A stretch of DNA of 5,936 nt, taken from NCBI GenBank assembly GCA_900553825.1, contig USEV01000054.1, positions 1-5,936 of the forward strand. The letters run 5' to 3'. The notes beneath the pieces are model-generated. The model was given only the letters and a program-made list of their open reading frames with translations. It had not been told where the DNA came from and ran no database searches. This document shows, piece by piece, positions 3,929-5,936 of the stretch (position 1 is its first letter; every line of letters begins with the position of its first letter). The position numbers and the translations under genes were made by a program. The DNA comes from an uncultured Eubacteriales bacterium (GTDB lineage: Bacteria; Bacillota; Clostridia; Christensenellales; CAG-917).

Positions 3929-4675
3929 ATGAGCGGTCACAGCAAATGGCATAACATCCAACAGAAAAAAGGTAAGTCCGACGCCGCGCGCGCCAATATC
4001 TTCACCAAAATAGGACGCGAAATCGCCGTCGCCGTCAAACAGGGCGGGGCAGACCCTGCCGCGAACAGCAAGCTCCGCGACGCGATTGCAAAAGCCAAAG
4101 CCAACAATATGCCCAACGACAACATCACCCGCAGCATCAAGAAGGCGAGCGGCGAGCTGGGCAGCATCAACTACGAGGAAATGACCTACGAAGGGTACGG
4201 CGTGGGCGGCACCGCTTTCATCGTCGAGGCGCTCACCGACAACAAGAACCGCACCGCAGGCGATGTCAGGCACCTTTTCGACAAGTTCGGCGGCTCCATG
4301 GGCACCACGGGTTGCGTGTCCTTCATGTTCAACAAGAAGGGCGTCATCACCGTCTCCAAGGCCGACATCGAAGAGGACGACCTCATGATGTTCGCCCTCG
4401 AAGCCGGTGCGGAGGATATCCTCACCGAGGACGATGAGGTCTTTGAGGTGCTCACCGCTCCCGGCGACCTCTCCGCCGTCCGCGACGAGCTCGACAAGAA
4501 CGGCGTCAAGATCCTCTCCGCCGAGGTGGACATGATCCCCGAAAACGAGGTCACCCCCGACGAGTCGCAGCAGGAAACCCTGCTCAAAATGATTGACAAG
4601 CTCGAAGAGCTCGACGATGTGCAGAATGTCTATCACAACGCCGTTATCACCATTTTAGAGGACGAGGAAGACTGA
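3929..4675 (+). CDS. yebC: YebC/TACO1-family ribosome-associated protein
   Basis: 248 residues, typical of the family. It opens with the invariant [19 protein letters not shown] and continues with [12 protein letters not shown], then [17 protein letters not shown] and the domain 2/3 core [23 protein letters not shown]. The middle contains [14 protein letters not shown]. YebC proteins were long annotated as transcription regulators. More recent work on TACO1 and bacterial YebC/YeeI points to a role on the ribosome, helping synthesis of proline-rich stretches; which of these applies here cannot be told from sequence. AGGAGG (3919-3924) lies four bases before ATG. It follows the methyltransferase gene after 12 nt, and its TGA overlaps the proA ATG by one base, so the three genes form one transcription unit. 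The neighbourhood of translation genes agrees with the ribosomal role. Confidence 0.97.
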   Translation: MSGHSKWHNIQQKKGKSDAARANIFTKIGREIAVAVKQGGADPAANSKLRDAIAKAKANNMPNDNITRSIKKASGELGSINYEEMTYEGYGVGGTAFIVEALTDNKNRTAGDVRHLFDKFGGSMGTTGCVSFMFNKKGVITVSKADIEEDDLMMFALEAGAEDILTEDDEVFEVLTAPGDLSAVRDELDKNGVKILSAEVDMIPENEVTPDESQQETLLKMIDKLEELDDVQNVYHNAVITILEDEED

Positions 4676-5895
4676 TGGTCGACATCAAGGAAATTTGCAG
4701 GAAGGCAAAGCACGCGTCCCGCGCGTTGCAGGGCTACACGGGAGAGCAGAAGAACGAGATTCTCTCCGCGATTGCTTCCGCCCTCAGGAGCGAGGCGAAC
4801 CTCAAACGCCTCGCCGACGCAAACGCGCTGGACATTGAAAACGCGGGCAGGAACGGCAAGGACGCCGTGTTCATCGACAGGCTCACCCTCAACGAAAAGC
4901 GCATAGCGTCCATGACGGAGGGGCTCAGGCAAATCGCCGCGCTCCCCGACCCCGTGGGTGAAATCACCGAGGACAGGACGCTCGCCAACGGTCTGCACAT
5001 AACCCGCGTGCGCGCACCGCTCGGCGTCATCGGCATAATCTACGAGGCGCGCCCCAATGTCACGGTGGACGCCGCGGCACTGTGCCTCAAATCCGGCAAC
5101 GCCGTGGTGCTCCGCGGCGGCAAGGACGCCCTCAACTCAAACCGCGTGCTCTACGAAATCATGCGCGGAGCAATCTCCGCCGCAGGTTACGACGAGGACG
5201 CAGTCGGCTTCATCGACGACCCCTCGCGTGAAGCCAGCCGCGAGATGCTCCGACAGGGCGAGTACATCGATGTCATGATTCCGCGCGGGGGAGAGGGGCT
5301 CAAGAAGTTCGTGCTGGAAAACGCGACGATGCCCGTCATAGCTTCCGCGGGCGGCAACTGCCACACCTATGTGGAAAAGACCGCAAGGCAGGACATGGCA
5401 ATCCGCGTCATCGTCAACGCCAAGGTGCAACGCCCCTCCGTCTGCAACGCGCTCGAACATGTCATCGTGGACCGCGCGATAGCAAAGGAATTTTTGCCCG
5501 CACTCTACGCCGCCCTCCGCGAGAACGGCGTCACCGTGCTCGGCACCGAGGAGGTGCGGAAGATTCTCCCCGAAGTCGGTCTTGCGACAGACGAGGACTT
5601 TTACACCGAGTTTTTGGCGTATAAACTCACGATTATGCTCGTTGACGGAGTTCGCGAGGCGGTTGACTTCATCAATTCGCACTCCACCGCGCACTCCGAC
5701 GCAATCCTCACCGAGGACTCCGCCGCCGCGCGTTATTTCGCGACGATGGTGGACTCCGCCGCCGTCTATATCAATGCCTCCACGCGTTTCACCGACGGCT
5801 TCGAATTCGGGCTGGGCGCCGAGATGGGCATCTCCACCCAGAAGCTCCACGCCCGCGGACCCATCGCCCTCAGAGAGCTCACCTCGACAAAGTAT
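4675..5895 (+). CDS. proA: gamma-glutamyl phosphate reductase, 3' end lost to adapter junction
   Basis: NADPH-dependent reduction of gamma-glutamyl phosphate to glutamate semialdehyde, the second step of proline synthesis, in the aldehyde dehydrogenase superfamily. 407 genuine residues are present. Visible landmarks: GVIGIIYEARPNVT (117-130), LKSGNAVVLRGGKDA (138-152, cofactor-binding region), VQRPSVCNALE with catalytic Cys257 (251-261), and the late signatures DAILTED (342-348) and DGFEFGLGAEMGISTQKLHARGP (374-396). The gene begins at ATG 4675, overlapping the yebC stop (TGATG), with GAGGA about nine bases upstream, so translation is probably coupled. The frame runs to an apparent stop at 5914-5916, but the residues after ELTSTKY (LSLIHI) are translated adapter, not protein. 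About 8-13 native C-terminal residues and the real stop are missing. Glutamate 5-kinase (proB), the usual partner, is not upstream; it may follow beyond the contig end. Confidence 0.96.
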
Positions 5896-5936
5896 CTGTC
5901 TCTTATACACATCTGACGCTGCCGACGATAAGGCTC
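5896..5936. other. Illumina Nextera adapter and index, sequencing artefact
   Basis: Bases 5896-5914 are the Tn5 mosaic end CTGTCTCTTATACACATCT. Bases 5915-5928 are GACGCTGCCGACGA, the reverse complement of the Nextera read-1 adapter stub. The final eight bases TAAGGCTC occupy exactly the i5 index position; their reverse complement GAGCCTTA is, from memory, index S521 of the Nextera XT v2 set. The genome sequence ends at 5895. This also explains the telltale translated tail LSLIHI on the + strand and the MYKRQ start of a long antisense frame on the - strand. Confidence 0.99.

Noticed and set aside
3917..4636. 239-residue antisense frame opposite yebC
   Set aside because: High third-position GC keeps the opposite strand open; the sense frame has a full YebC signature, and the antisense product shows no recognisable domain or ribosome site.
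5137..5910. 257-residue antisense frame beginning MYKRQ
   Set aside because: It is the reverse of proA, and its first residues are translated Nextera adapter.
1..5936. Mobile element, prophage, toxin-antitoxin or defence system
   Set aside because: No transposase, integrase, tRNA gene, inverted terminal repeats or defence-type domain is visible; the only transposon-like sequence is the Tn5 mosaic end of the sequencing adapter.

Overview
The window reads as a piece of a GC-rich, low-complexity-free bacterial chromosome, most likely an uncultured member of the Clostridia/Bacillota. The reasons are the clostridial-type ThrRS signature (HRSSIGCYER), strong AGGAGG ribosome-binding sites, an infC-rpmI-rplT operon preceded by a transcription attenuator, and a downstream YsgA-like rRNA methyltransferase. 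All genes that can be supported are on the + strand. The last 41 bases are not biological: they are Illumina Nextera adapter plus an 8-base index, so the contig is a short-read (probably metagenomic) assembly with untrimmed adapter at its end.

Layout. Bases 2-556 are the 3' part of thrS (threonyl-tRNA synthetase), closed by an intrinsic terminator (581-610). Bases 689-1435 encode a multi-pass membrane protein of uncertain function, possibly a remote YwaF/TMEM164-like protein, with a doubtful 5' end (possible one-base indel or leaderless start), closed by a terminator (1459-1481). Bases 1482-1836 are mostly non-coding: two hairpins, one a nested structure followed by a T run, a perfect 12-bp tandem duplication, and a possible 35-codon ORF with a CxxC-HH motif.

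A near-consensus promoter (1837-1865), preceded by A-tracts phased about 10 bp apart, then drives a leader of about 110 nt. The leader ends in a perfect-looking intrinsic terminator (1950-1984) directly abutting the infC Shine-Dalgarno sequence, the classical arrangement for L20 feedback attenuation of infC-rpmI-rplT. IF3 starts at TTG (1996). rpmI (L35) and rplT (L20) follow, then a strong terminator (3137-3162). Its T run sits five bases before the ATG of a SpoU/TrmH-family RNA methyltransferase gene, which has no ribosome-binding site of its own. yebC and proA follow with 12-nt spacing and a 1-nt stop/start overlap.

How the genes fit together: tRNA charging (ThrRS), initiation (IF3), the large subunit (L35, L20), rRNA modification (TrmH family) and ribosome function or polyproline synthesis (YebC) form a translation neighbourhood. 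proA (proline biosynthesis) is attached at the end by overlap with yebC and lacks its last residues because of the adapter junction. I see no wholly new defence, mobile or RNA system here. The points of real interest are the attenuator leader, the ambiguous membrane-protein start, the structured non-coding block at 1500-1765, and the sequencing artefact at the end.
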